Assembly: GCA_004794785.1 (NCBI GenBank)
Contig: SJOL01007224.1
Coordinates: 5,723-69,722 of the forward strand
DNA length: 64,000 nt
Reading direction: 5' to 3'
From: Opisthorchis felineus
Lineage: Eukaryota; Platyhelminthes; Trematoda; Opisthorchiida; Opisthorchiidae
Part shown: positions 14,101-29,100 of the stretch, piece by piece
Numbering within the stretch: the first letter of the stretch is position 1
Layout: each line of letters opens with the position of its first letter
Position numbers and translations under genes: made by a program
The notes under the pieces: model-generated
Database searches by the model: none
Seen by the model: only the letters and a program-made list of their open reading frames with translations
What the model was told of the DNA's origin: nothing

Positions 14101-17100
14101 TTGATTTGAATCGGAATTTCTCAAAAACTCTCAGGATGTTCTCTGTTTGTATAGAGAACCCTTGCACTTCATGTCACTATTGTTTAGATTGTCAAAAACA
14201 TGGATAAATGTTCTTCCTACGTTGTTGTTTACACCATACTTCCATATTAGTAATCCGTCTGTAATTTTTCTCCGACCGCACTAAGTTCTATCGTCTTCGG
14301 CCTCGCGTCTACGCGTCTCCTGTAATCGTGAAGGCGGCGACGGGCCATTTGTCTTCAACCGACACCTCTGGAGCAATCTCGGCTATTGTCCCTGTCAGCT
14401 TTGAAGACACTGATTCAGGTCACCTCTTGGTTGCGCTTGTTGAATTCAGTCAGCGATCACTCCTATCCACCAGCCTATGGGGTTCCTCACGATCGAGCCG
14501 TCGTGGTCTGCCTGTCCTGGTTCCACTTCATTTGGGGAAAGTAAGCTGTATCTATTAATTATTGTGGGAGTGGGTGTATACTTATGGGGTAAGCTGTCGG
14601 ACGACTATCACACTTACAAGTTTAATGAGAACTTCTCCAACTTGTCACTACCGTCTTGTCAAGGAAAATGCTGTGATATATTGAATGTTGTTCTTACTGA
14701 AACATACAGCGGCCTTTGTGCAGCACATTCAGTTGAAGAATATACTAACCGAGAGATTTAGTTGCGTCTCCCGTCAGCATCATCCTAGTTCGTAACTGAG
14801 TGTCCAACTCCACATACCCAAATATTTCCTGAACATTTCTAATCTCCATGCTCATTTTGTAGGCTTTCCTACGTATTCATGTTATGGACCTACACCTTAC
14901 GCCATTGAATTCAGTTCATTTTTACGGCCTAACCTGTCTTATATAGTGGTCGCGATGAAAGTCCACAACGGTTTCATCCGGTATAGTAAACATTGAGGTA
15001 GATAAAAGTGCGTACAAAGTATGTGGACAACCGTGTTTGTCATGTCAGTACTGGGAACGTTCTGGGATTAATACAGCTTCTGGACGCTTAGTCGGGAATT
15101 GACCAGAAGCAAATAAAAGCAGTTTACGCGTACGCGGTGCTGGATTTCTAGCCTATATCTTGTTAATTAGAAGCTACGTCGGGACTGGGGGGCTTTCTTA
15201 ACGGCTAGTTAGAATAAATTGTTTGACCATTTATGAGTAACCAACCCTTTTTTACGGTCAGTCTCTGTAACGTCACCTCTGTTTCCGTCGTCTGTATACT
15301 TACTCAAGCGTTTCTTCAGGATTCTCTCAACGTCCGTCTGAGAAATCATCAGTCATCACCAAATAACGTGACATGTGTCGCGACTTTACAACGACGGCGA
15401 ATTGTATTCAAAACTACTCAAAATGTTGGCTAAAGCTTTGGGCAACCCAATATTAAGTGAACCGTGGTGAACTTTGTAATTCATTGAACAGCTACTTACG
15501 GTCAAAGTGACACCTTTCAAATCAGATTAATCAGTCTAGTCCTGAGACCGACCAACGAATCACGTAGCCGATTCCTTTACGCCAGTCTCATGAGTACAAA
15601 TGAGGACGAACGCAGTCTGACAGCCAACCTTTGGGAATCCGACCACATTTTCACTCTGTTAATCAATCAGCTCAACAGACTGCATACGAATCAGAACAGT
15701 TGGCCGTTGCGGTTGCCAATTTTGTGCGGTCATGTGCTTTAGCCTTAGGTTCTGCCCAACAGTTTACCCATTGCTTTTTTAAGTTGTTAGTGTGTGGTAT
15801 CCATTGGTCGTTGGAAAATATCAGCTGCATCGGATAAGGTCTAGAACAATTGCATGATTGGATATAGACCATCAGGGAGTAACCTATTATAACATTATAA
15901 TTACTACTATATATCGACTATACTACACTGTACTATGCACCACTATACTATATCATGCTTTAACAACGTACTACACTAGAGCTCGAGATGGCTCACTAGT
16001 TAGGGCTCATACTTACTGACCGGAAAGTCCCTGGTTCCAGCCCAACTCCGACATCTCGACTGCTTCTGTCTAGACTTACTAAGATATTGAACAGAATTTT
16101 TCCCTTTCGGGAAGTCCCTGATGATGGACTTCTGTTTCGCAACATTTTTCGAAGCGACGATTTTTCGATTGGTGTGAAACTCTTTCAATTTGATTCGTGG
16201 GTCTGATTTTGATACCCTCTCTGCTTTCAGCTAGGAGTCTCTCCTCCCTATCTCCTTACTAGTCCTCTGGTCGTGTCGAACCCTCAAATATCATCCTCGC
16301 CCAATTCACAACGAACTTGGCATCCTGGTTTCGCTCTGTTGATCACTGTATCCAATGGATATCTTTTTCGGGTTTCTCTGCCTCTTGGTGCACCAAACGT
16401 TCGTGTACAACTGTTGTGGTCTGATCCAACTGCAGTCAATGAATTTGCACACTCAGTAAGTGAAGTTCGACTCAAAATGATGTAACTGTGAATTATTTGA
16501 TGTCATCACCCCTCTTGTACACAGCTTCCCGTTGTTGAGAAGAAAAACGGTGTAAGAGAGGAATACGTGATCGTTGTCGGATTTTGAGTATTTGTCAGTG
16601 AATAGAGCACAGGTGAACTGCAGCAATATTCCCGAAGTAAGTCTACTACTACTGGGGGAGAATCATTCTGGCCTGTCCTGGGAAGTGGACACTTGTTTTG
16701 GACAGACACCAGGGTACCAGTTTGTTGAGATTTGCAATTCACATCAAATTCTTCCCTTCTTCGCCTGAATTTACTGTCGTCGCTTTTTAGCTACTCGATA
16801 AGCCAGGCTTTAGCGTATCATTTTCCAAATGGAAACCATCAGAATCTTCGTTCATCATTCATGTGATCCGAGAACAGGCAATATCGCCATATAAAATTTG
16901 CGCTGTTTGGTGACAGGAACCCGCGAACTCCATCTAAAGTAGTGTCTACGTCTATCATTGTAATAACGGAAATGTATCAGCTCAGTTCTGGATTTGAACC
17001 TTCCACCAAACGTGTATTAGACGCCGGAAACTAGGTCAAAAACACTTGTACAGCGCGTTGTATTTAGAGTGTATGAGGCGACAACATTCTGGAAATTCCG

Positions 17101-20100
17101 ACGCTTTCTGGACGCGCCACTGGCAACTGGCACTCGGCAAATACTGAACCGTGTTTGACTGTTGGGTCCACACTTAAGGCCAATCAGAGCTCGCCTTGAT
17201 GTTGGACCGGTAAGCGGCCCGATCTTCTGACCAGTCGTGTGCGGGTTAGGTTTCTTGGTCGTAGCAGCGATTGACTGCGAGCAGTGAAGTGGTTTTGGTG
17301 CGGGATTCCGCCTAACAGTCATACCTTTAGATAGTTTCCAATTCATGTTTACGATCCCCATAGTTCACAACACTCCCGTTGAAACAGCCTCCTGTGCATA
17401 CAGCTTGCCATACAAGGGTAAACGAGAACACCGAACGTCTGTCTAAACTTCAAAGGTCACTTGCATCCTGTTTCTACCAATAGTCGATACATTATTCAGC
17501 ACAAGGTCGATGGCTTTGATGTCCATTGTATTCCCCTTCCTTAACCCTTACTCGTCGTAACCTCAGGGTGCCTACACGAAATTGACCCAGATAATGGTGT
17601 TCACATGTCCAGCTTGTGACCGCTTTTTAGCGTAGCATACTGGTTAGTTGTAAAGGAAAAAAATAGTCAACTTCGACAAGGTATCCAGAATTTATGGTGG
17701 CCGTAAATCTCAAAGGTTGCTTGCTGCAGTCCGTAAATTGATGTAAGAACTGCAAGGAACTGGATCGATAGATTCGAGAAGGAAGCAGACGAAGTGGGGG
17801 CTGTCACCTCACAGGTGTGTTGGGAACATGTTTGTTTTGAGCTGATAGTCCATTGGAAACTGTTAGGCGGAATTCTACACGGATCCCGCTTTACCGCTCG
17901 CAGTCAGATGCTGCTACGGCCGAGAAGCCTACCCCGCGCAAGATTGGCCAAAATTTCGGGACGCTTGCCGGTCCGGCATCAAGCTGAGATGTGATTAGTC
18001 GAAAATTTGGACCCAACAGCCAATCATGACGCAGTATTGGCCGAATGCTGGTTGCCAACGGCGCATCCAGAAGGCGTCAGAATTTCCAGAAAGTTGTCGC
18101 CGCTTACGCTAGATATATATATGAAGCGCTATACAAGTGTTCTTGACTCCATTTTGGGCGATAATATGCCTTGTGCACTTTTGGCGGTTGTTTTGACGTG
18201 AACGCTAGCTTGGGAGGCTCAGACCGAGAACTAAGCTGAGGAAAATACCGTTACTACAGAAACGTCGCTAGTGTTTCTCGAACTGTCACTAAATTTTTTC
18301 TTCTGTCGCAGTTAATTCTGCAGTTAATTCAAGACCTTGGAGACTAAGCTTTTCGTTACCAGTAGAGCAACAAAGTAGACTATGGTGTCAGTTCATATTT
18401 CATCACGTGTTTCGTCCTTGTTGGACTGCTGACTGAGCATCTCGTAAATCTCTTGGGAGATTGGGACCCCGGAGTCGTCAAGTTAGGGTGTTACACCTAG
18501 CACAATTCAATCGTCAGCAATAAAGTCGATCACACGGTTAGTATGTGACCGTAGCATGGCTCGCCATACGCTGTCGTGGACGGTTTGGCGTCTATATTCA
18601 GCGGTCTCTACTGCGTCGCTCAAATGTCAAGGCTAACAGCATGCCTGTGAAACTTCGAACATGAGGAAATTAACATGGTACGGTCAGCAGCTTGGAGTAA
18701 TAGTGTATGTGCTAGGCTTGGTTCCATCTGCGTCTATTCCGCAGCTTCGTTCTTGCAGCTTTCGTGTTGGGTGTACCCCGAACGAACCACTTCAGGGAAG
18801 GATGTCAGGTCCGACAAATACACCCATTTATGTACCAATTTGGTTTTCACTGGATACTTACCTGAAACCCAGCTGAGTCTCTTGTTTATGGTGGTCTAAA
18901 ATGGTGTTCTTAATAATGGTGTTTTAAAATAATCGTGAATGCTGACTACATTTTTGCCAAGCAGTTTGGCATCTCTCTCTTATCGGTCGCGAATGAACAA
19001 TATTAATAGGCTTGAAATGTCTTACATTACGATGTTGTTCTGTTCCCGAGGGGGTCGTTTGCTTCACATCCCAGGAATCTACAATTTTTCGGTAGAATTT
19101 GTTATAGCATTATCCAAGACGGACTATGTCGCGCTAAAAAGTAATCCACTTGCAGCATTTCTGGCTTCTCATAGGTTATCTTCTCTTCCGTGGGGCGAGT
19201 CCTTTCCATTTACATCATGGCCGATGGGGTCATTATTGGGGGTGGGAGATTACTGTACTTTTCGAGCATACCCTGCTTTTGCCTAGAATTATTTCTTGTT
19301 CTGTGTCCTAGTGCTATCTTCTGAGCTACGCGCCTTCTCGATTGGGCTGCCTTTTGCTGGATAACTCTTCCCATCTGCGAATGATTGACGTGAGTCCTCT
19401 AGACAGCGGTCGTACGCACAATTTGGCTGATCGTTTGGTTTGGGAATATCGGCCAGCCGTGATGCCTTTAAATTCCAGTTTACAGCAGCTGGCGCAGATA
19501 ACCGTCGTGCCTGATAGCTCTTGCCACGATCAGGTGAAAAACGGATGTTCTTTGTGGGCTGTCTACCCCGATTCCAACGGGTAAGTCTATCAGTAATTGG
19601 TAAACAGCTGATTTCCCTCCTCCTACATCCGATATGATTCGTCACCTATCCCTCAGTGTTGGCGGGGCTTTGGAATTGCCCACTGCCATCATTATACTTA
19701 AACTCGAGTGGTACAGCTCCGTCAAGAGAAATCGTCACCTCCAGGCCTATTTTTCGCTAATTCTGTGGGTATTTGGATTTTGGATTTCAAATCCTACCGA
19801 TTCCTCTGCATTCTAGAAATTTGTTTTTAGGCATTCCTGATTATCAACGCGTGTTTCCTCGTGTAGGTCACATAAAAGGCTCATTAACGGCGCTGACAGA
19901 CAGTCCGTTAAGTACGGGTGTGGCGAATCACGCGTGAGGCTCCAATGCACAAATGTGACGGATAGCCCAGCTTGTGGAGTACAGGATGTCGATTGTTCTT
20001 GTCCGCCACCCCCCCTCCCGCGCAACTTATCTTCCCGTTCATACTCTGCGCACTAGAGATTCTCATTTCAAATACATCCTAGCTTTTAATGGATCAGCTC

Positions 20101-23100
20101 TACTCAAAAGGTGTTGCATTTAGTCGTGACCAATGGTAAGTCTATTGTTTGCTTTCCAAGGGAAGGGGTCAAAACATCTGGCTTTTTTATACCTCATTTG
20201 GAAGCGTTTCACTGGTGGCTACCTGTCGAGGGTCGTGGAACCATAAGTTGCTCGACTGTGGTCGACTTTGTGACCCGGTATATTTAGGCTCCTCGTTACC
20301 TATTACATGAGGTCACGGTTCCTCCTATGTTGTGACAGTCCATTTTTTGTCTCATCACTCGGAAGTTACCTCGAAATGTGCTCAGCCATTGTTCCGTCTC
20401 CTCGACCATGCCATGGAGTTGGTTCCGCTTTGAATCCTCGTTTTTATAAAGTGCCCGCAGAGAGTAAATGGTGCTAACATATCTTTATTGTCTATCCTCT
20501 TCGTTCGCCAAGTGAATTCTAACAGACCTGTTGTTTTGTTTTTCCGATTTATGCATGTGGTAATGGTCTATGATTCGTAGCTTGTTTATTTTAGTTCAGT
20601 CCTCTTTCGGTTCGACGAAGACGAACAGTTGAGAGACGGTGCGAATATAGAATGGATGATACGTGTGAATCGCATAGCAATTGGGACCCCTTCCGGAACT
20701 AATCAACTGGGCCCAAATTTGATTGACCTTACGGATGGCATAACAGGATGGCCATTGAAACATTGATGGATAATTCATTATAAGAAGACGATAAGCCTGA
20801 ACCTTCGTCGCCGTCAGGTTTAGAGAACTTCAAGCAACTACTAGTGTAACGGTGGATACTACTGATGAGGCATGCGAGTAGTATGTGTGTTCTCGTAACT
20901 CCGCCTTGATCTAATGTAAGGTGGGATTTATCACGGAATTTGTGGAACTACTTTGCAGTTTTCGCTTGCAATTGTGTGATAGTCAATGAATATCCAGGAG
21001 AGTTCAAGAAGATGCGTTCAAGAAGAAGACGGATATTCAGTTTCTAAAAAACAACGTGCATATGAGAGTTTGACTTTCCTGTCCAACAGTCTGTAACCGT
21101 TTAGTTGGCGTTTTTCTAATAAACAACTCCGAGGCAGAGAGCTTTCCTCCTTACACTAGTGGTCGAGTACTATAAATATCCCGTTAAAAAGACTCCACGA
21201 ATCAAACTGTTAGGAAGTAGATACTGTGTCGTGATAAGACAGGTGTGTTCAACAACATGGATTGTGATGAAAATTGAGCCATTCCTGCAAAGGAATCAAG
21301 ATTTTGTAAGATGCCAACTCATTTGTAAGAGTGCTGTTGATTGGTACCGTAATTAAATGACTGGATTACTCACCCATGCTCACTAGCCGAATATACCACT
21401 GCGTTCAATTTTCGATAATAAACACCTTGGCACAATAAACAACAGACTGGTGCCAACCAATGTGATTGAAAACACTCCACGTTCTTAATCCCAGTGTTAC
21501 CTTATTGCTCACCAACGTTATTTTGGAAGACCATCAATCATCCATTGGGACGACCTAACTGTTTTCTGACTAAACGATCTGATGCAGTCACCTGGGCGGT
21601 CCATCTGTCTCTCGACGATTTTTACGTGCTATCCGTTATCACTTCTAAGTTCAAGAGACAGTACTTGTGGGAGACCCTATAAATAGGAAGGCATCCCTCA
21701 ACGGATCGTGTAGAGCTAGCTGTCCAATCTCAAGGAGGGAAACACGATCGTTGTGTCGCATTAATCTTCGCAAGTTGGCTATCACGAACCCAAACGAGGC
21801 ATCTTAACTGCGCCTGTATAGATTTAGACAACCTAGCATTATCTCATCCCTCATGTTTCCTTCATGTGGCATGGCAGCTATACACCTAAAGGGATAGCTC
21901 AGAGGTTAAGGCGCCAGTTTACGGACTGGAAGGTCCGTAACCCAACCTCGACTGCTCCTGTGTAGGTTTGGGCAACCTGGCAGTATCCCAGTCCTCGTGC
22001 CTCCTTCCTTTGACATGGCAGCTAGGCACCGAGAGGGTGCTATGGCTGAACGATATTTTTTTCACACCTAAAGGGTCTGACAGCTGAACTTTTATTATTA
22101 CTTCATTGTTTACTGGGGTCTAACAACACATGGCATTTGTCGTGTGTCACATTCAGTGTCTCCTTTGCTCGTTCATTCGCGCGTAATCTCTGTCTGTCTG
22201 TCTGCTTTCTAGGTATATTCATGTGGTGGACATTCAGGCAGGCCAGGCAGTCCCACACTTTCCCGTTCGCATCGATGGGTTTCCAGACATCGCACCAATA
22301 TTTGCGTCTGGTCCTGGTATCCTTTATAAATCGGCTGATTCAATGTCATGGCTGGTAAATTTGTTTTCGTATTTTTGATGATAACACTTTTGAGCTCATA
22401 TGCTGATTGAAATTGCTGGGACTGAAGACTCAATGGAGTCTCTCGTAGCCGGTAGTGTAACGATATCTTTCCGCATAATTTTCAGCACACAGGCTAAGAA
22501 GATGTTCAATACAGTTTCCTTTGTTCCCAATATAAGTAGTATGCGATAATCACTCAAAATTTGCGGTTTGAGGTTCCGAAATAGAAGACAATCAATCCCT
22601 GGCTTAATAAGCAATTTGGTTTGAAGCTCACTTTTTAGCTCGTACATGCGTTAAAATCTCTGGAACTAGCGCAGTCGTTCTATACTAATTACATAAAAAC
22701 AAGCGTAAGTATGCTGTATATCTTCGCAAGGGGATTCCAAGGCGGTCTGTGCTCTGTACACTATATGACAGAGTATAAACATGCCAATGAGGGACTCCAT
22801 CGAGTCCCAGCAATATTGGCATGCATGTGAACACAGAAGTGAACTGCCAACCAAACCGTCGTTCAAGCCAGGGTTTAATTTTCTCAGGTTTCTGTGACTA
22901 TGCATACCTGATGAGCTACAAGCAGGGTGAAACAAGCAGTGGACTCTCTAAGGATTTTGAGTAAATGTCCCGTACCACACTTGCTGAATTTCGCTTTCTT
23001 TTTTGTTTCCAGCTCTTTTCTGATATAGCAGGTTGCTTCTATCATTTGAGGTTGAATCACCCTCCAGTCATTCTACGTGGCAACCAAAAATGCGGTATTC

Positions 23101-26100
23101 AAAGTGCATTCAATGAAATTACTCATTGGCTGACGCCGATACCGGTTACGCAGCACCGATTACAACCAACCGTAGGACGGCGCTTCTCGCAACCCGAACC
23201 TCTCAGTCTGATCGTCGCCCATAACGGAGGGATCGCCATTCTCACGACGACTTTAAAGACCTCCAGTACGAACACTTCATCAATTCACGGTAAGATCTTG
23301 GTTACTTTGTCTTCTTGATTGATAGTTGACTGTTTGGGATTCGTTGAACTTAGAATTCACTCGAACATAGGTTGTATAAGCATAATAGTTTACTGTAATT
23401 CTCACCAACATTGATATGTTCACCTGTCCACATTTCCGGGACTGCTTATTGCCGATTCGGTGAATTAGGACTGGTTCGTTTAACGTAGGATCTTTAGAGT
23501 AAGTGAGTGGAGAGTGCGAAAAATGCTTAAAACGCCCACAGGCTATTCCAGTTGATTCGCTCGACTGGTCGTTGGAAGCCTGTTGTCTGCAGAACTATCA
23601 GGTACCGGGATGGCTCTTTGATATCCATCAAACGAGGATGTTTGGACCGTTGGGTACTGTACTTCGAACAACAATTCAGCTGACCACCGGCAACCTCCAC
23701 TCAGGACTGCCGGCCTTCAACAAAAAGATGGACTGTAAATATGGACCCACTTCAGACTCGGAAGTCTTCGAATGTTTATATCTCCACCCAAGCGTCATCT
23801 TGTTGCTGGTCCTGACGACCTTTTACCTGCTCCGTTTAAAGATGGTGGTGAATTCCTCAGCCAGTCTAGAGTCTATTTTTATCTATCTGGGAGAAAGAGA
23901 CCGTCCCGTACAACTGAGTGAGTCGATAATATTGCCCATTTTCAAAAAGGGTACTCGCAGTGAATGCAGTAATCACAGGGATGTCAGTTTGACTTTCGTT
24001 GTAACAAGGCTTCTGGTTTCATTGATTCCTCGTCGCCTTACGGCGGCACGCGAATCCTTGACCCGTGAGCATCAAGCGGGACTTCGACCGGATAGAGACT
24101 GTTTTGACCATATCTTCACACTCCGTTAGGTGTTAGAGCAACCTCACATTTACAGACTACCAACAATATCGGTGTGCCTTGACTTCAAGGTTGCGTTCGC
24201 TTCTGTCGATCGGTCAGTGCTATCAGCTACACTTGCTCAACAAAGTATACCCCAGAAGTTTGTGAACATAATCCGATCCCTATATTCACATACATCTGGG
24301 CGTGTGAGAGTGTATGGTGAACTCTCCAAAAAATGATATCCGACAAGGATGTCCACTCGCTTCGTTCTTGTTCACCTTCGTCGATGAAATAATGAGGCTA
24401 GCGCTGGAAGGTCTGCAATACCCCCGGTGCTCAAACTGCTGCTGATGAGAACCTTGTCGATCTGGAGTACGCAGGCGTCATCGTCTTTATCTTTGAAAAC
24501 GAAGGCGCAGCACAAATAGTGTTGAATAAACTGACCACCGTCATACCATCTCTTGGCGTGCGTCTAGCACCTTTACAGTGTAAAGTCATGCTTCATAATG
24601 TACAGTCTCTGAACATACTCCTTACAATTCAATTAGAATCATTGAAGGTTGTGGAGAATTTTACATACCTCGGTAGTTGTATTAGCTCTGACAGAAGTGT
24701 GTCTGATGAAGTCAGTGCAAGAATCTCAAAGGCTATAATCATGTTTGCCAATTTGCTTCACTTATGGCGTCAAAAAGGTATATCATTGGGTCTCAAGGGT
24801 CGCGTGTACCAGGCTATAGTAAGGGCTGTATTGTTGTATGGTTACGAGACGTGGCCTCTGCGGACTTGATTTGAGGCGTCTTCAGGTTTTTGACCACCGA
24901 TGCCTCAGAACTGTTACTAGTGTCCGATGGCGTCAACGGATTCGTAACAAGGATATTAGAAATGGGGTATTTGCTTGTACAGCGGGTATTTCAGTCGTGG
25001 AGAACATCAGGTCTCGTCGGCTGCGATGGCTCAGCCGTGAGCTACGCATGCGGAAATACCGTCTACCCAGGCGAGTGTTCTCCGTGCATCCTGAATGGCT
25101 TAGACCACGAGGTGGACAACGTATGACTTGGAAGAAAGGTGTGGAGTGGGTCACGAAGAGTTCGGGTGTCGTTGGTGCGATCCGCCTTCCAGGATGGGGT
25201 CCCGGTGACCCCTCCTGAGCTTTGCTTGAGACATTTCAAAAAATAGCGGCTGATCGACGTCAGTGGTGTTCGTGCTTTCACTTTTTTCCAGCTTGTCCGA
25301 CAGCTCTCGGGACTGGAAGCACCACCACCAAGAACAACAATCGTTAGTTACCTTCATATACTCCATTACCTTGCCGTTCTTTTTCATTTCAGGAACGTTT
25401 GTTCCGCACCACATGTTCAAATATGATTTGGTGAGTTCCTTTCTTCCATTTTTCATTGGCCGTCGGGAAAGATTTCTGGGCATCGTGACTACTCGCATAC
25501 AAAATTGCGCTGGAAGAGAGGACACCACAAGAAGACACAATTTCCAATGTTCGACTTTTGGCTTCTCCTCAGGAGAGAGAGGGGGGTGATCTTCACACTA
25601 AATCGTACCTGACGAGGCATGCTGTTTTGGTCTTTCCAGAGCCCTTTCCCTCCTCGGGAAGATCCTCTTTGGAGGCTTGATGTACGCCGCTGAACAATCA
25701 TACTAAGCCATGTCTTGCTTGCACAAATTGAGCCGTTGTTGACCTAACCGGCCCGAAGCTTACTCGTGCACCTTGGAGGCAGTCGGGCTGATTGAATAAA
25801 TCTGAGCATGTATGGGGCCCTGTGTAAGCAAAAGTGAACGAGTGTGCGTCGGCTTCGAAATACCAAGGAACCCCGGCCTGATTAGAGAGGTAGTCACAGT
25901 TGGGAGGGGCTGACGCTGGCATAACGTATTTGAGCGGTTACCTGCATAGCTATAAGATCGTGTCATAGTAGGGGCCACTAGCTGGAAGGAGTACTGTCGA
26001 TGCGTGATTCAGTCTCATTATGCAAGTAAATACACTGATTTCCGTTTAGAATGAGTCCATTTAAGCCCTCCTCACAAGGAGAACAGTGTCGTCCCGCCTC

Positions 26101-29100
26101 AATTTTTCACTATTGAATCCTTATCAAAAAGAACACTCCAGACGAACACGCGTTCAAAAACCGACTTGTGCGATTAGTGTTTGCTGCGATTTGTTTTGAC
26201 CATGCTGATTGTCCAACGATAACCAATATTGTCTTAGAAGACCACAACAACTGTATTGCCAAAGTGATCATCAACTGATCGTCTACAATGCACGAAGCTT
26301 GACTGTCTCCATCAGCCTCTGCCATATTTGAAAGGACAGTTTGCTATATATATGGGGTAATCATTTCACTGGGTACTCTTGCAAAATGTTCACTATCCCC
26401 CTCTAAACCGTCTTGCAATTGCACGGCGTTCGTGCACCTGTTCCAATCAGCCAAGGTTCAGACATAGAAGGGACTCTGTTGAGCATTTGGAACGTTGGAC
26501 GTTGGGATATCGTCCTGGATTACAAAAACCTACTGCAACCTGTTTTGTCGAATTTCGTACAGCTTTTGACGAGATGGACCGCGATGCGTTGATGAACGAC
26601 CGAATGCCATTCAAGCCGGTGCACCTAATGAGGTGCTACTACCACTGTCGGAATCCGGGTAAATTGGGAAGAGACCAGTCTGCTGAAAAGGAAGCGGAAA
26701 CTTTATAGCAGTCTCGGTCATGCTACTCCTCAGTAGGAACCGTTGGTTGACCTGACACTTGATTTCCGTTTAGCTTTGGTGATTCAAGGTATTGGCAGCC
26801 GAATCTATCGCATAAGGCGTACCTCTTAGGGACTGGATTCAACTGTGGCTGGTCTATTTGTTCCAGTCAGCGTTGGAAACACTTCAAACTATTGGTTGAA
26901 TTACTGTTACTTTAGCGGTGCTGACTTAACTTTTGAGAAATTCCTTTGAAGGTTAGACACAGATCGCGTAACTCAACCGAAAAGGCTTCATCTGACACCG
27001 TCGGGGGTGCTAGAATGTCTCCTCGGTCGGGACTCTTCTTCATGGAAGGATGATCAACAAGATCCCTATCATATGCCTTCTGCCCAAGTTAATAATTATT
27101 TTTGTCCGAGTGCTTTAAACAGCTTCCGTGACAGTGAGATAGAATGCTCCACTTTGTCTGAGGTGAACGTTCCAGCTGTTCAGTGCCACAGCTTACACGC
27201 ACTAGCGCCACACGAGGAGCCTATGTGGTGGTTATCAGCCCTCGTCATCCATGCCAATCGAATCTAGTGTTTATTTTCAGCTGGCTAAACTTGAATGTGA
27301 GCCATGAAACAGGAAATGTTGTCACAGAGGCCTTATCGCCTATCACCTGCCCGAGAAACGGTGAGTAGTTACCTTGTGTTTCTCTGTCCTCTCCCTCGGT
27401 ATTTCAGCGTGGTGCAACGAATGAATTTGTGCGTTTTTCTCTCGGACCAGTTTATCGGCTTAGTCTAAGACAGTAAAAGAAGCCTGCACCAATGGGGCGA
27501 ATTAATGTCTCGACTGTACTTGTGACATAAATTCTGAAGTGATGGCTAGCAAATAGATCCGGATCAGTGGTATGGAGCATTCCTATTGTGGTATGTCATC
27601 TAGGTAGATCGCAATCATTCTTGGGATTAGATAGTGTTACCTCTTCGGTTCTGAGGAGATGCTTTCTTGAGCAGAGGGAGTGGTGTATACCTTAAATTCT
27701 TGAGTAGGTACGCTTTGCTTGAACGCGTAATACTGGCTTTACGACAGTTCCTAGTAGCACAGTTTCTCACTGATACTGTTGCTAGTGGACTGAAAACCAC
27801 ACACCAGAATCGAAACTGGCACCATTGGGGGCGTGAATTGGATAGTGACCACATATAGCTGCTGAAGCGGGCGCGTTTTATACGTGGATAGGTTTTTGAG
27901 CATGAATTGTAGCTGTCTGGACACTAGTGTGTGATATTTTTCTGGGATAGCTAATTGATTTTTTCCCACTTATTTTCTTATTGGGTTTAAACCCACTTGG
28001 AATTTCGACCGCATTACCTCGTCCCCAATGGTTTTACCGTCCACGCATATTTTACTTGCAGTTCGATATTAATTTCCTCAACAATGACGGTCAGCCTACG
28101 AACGTCATCCACCTTCATTCCGATCAGGAGGTCATTCACTATGTTATTCACGACTGCCCTCTTCACACTGACTACTTGGTCCAGGTAAGTTTGTGCTTTT
28201 ACACACAAATGTATGCATAATTTGTTAACGACACTCCTCCCATCTTTATAATTGTTTTAGATTCCCTTGACAGTCTCTTATTTTGAAGTGTTCTTGATTC
28301 TAACAGTTGGATTTCTGTGTTAGTAGGTTTAGGTCGATGTCGCAGCTTTGGCAATTTCGTGTCACAACTACCATGTTTTGAGTCAGTTGAACGTTGATGT
28401 GCCATCAGTCGGTGGTGTGCGGTCCTTCATGACTGAGTGGCGTTCAGTTCGCAGAATCATCACCGCTGAGCTGATGTGGACACCACCAGGTCTTAAGGAC
28501 CGCATATTTTTGGGCTCGCTTACCTGTTTCATAACAGGCTTTGTAAACCCATCCTACTTCGAGTTCGTTTTGCATGACAATTCAGTATGGAATTTCGAAC
28601 CAGCGACCTTCCGGGTAGTAGTTTGAACGCCTAACCGTTCGGTCACGAGCGGTTGATCAGCAGTGGGATATAGTGCCACCCATCATTCAATCAGGGAAAC
28701 CACATACCGCGTTCACGTATTGACTGCCTCCTCGAGTGACGACTCCTCAGATGGAACTTTCACTCATCTTGTGAAATTATTCTTCCTCTGATCTACTGAT
28801 AGACTATTAGCAGTTTATCACTTTCAATTATGGCAACTGCGCGGGTCTAGCGAAAAAGACATGCAAGGAAAAAGCGAACGTATTGTACAGGCATTTTAAG
28901 CTCGTCATGGATGACTCAGTGCGAAACTGAACACATGGGCCATTCGCCATTTGGTCACTCGGGGTCCCTTGGCGAGCCACTCGGTTAGCTGCATCTGACA
29001 TGTGTTCGCACGCCTCATTTGGGATAGAAACATGAGGGCTTCTCTCTATTTTCATGACTCAGCTGTTGTGGGTCTGTACCTATCAGGTGAGCAATGAAAG

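Noticed and set aside
17017..17361. 115-codon minus-strand protein
   Set aside because: It coincides with one arm of the inverted repeat; the partner arm has stops in the same frame, and no motif is recognised.
24838..25218. Independent protein-coding gene
   Set aside because: The frame is the C-terminal part of a frameshifted RTE-like ORF2, not a host gene.
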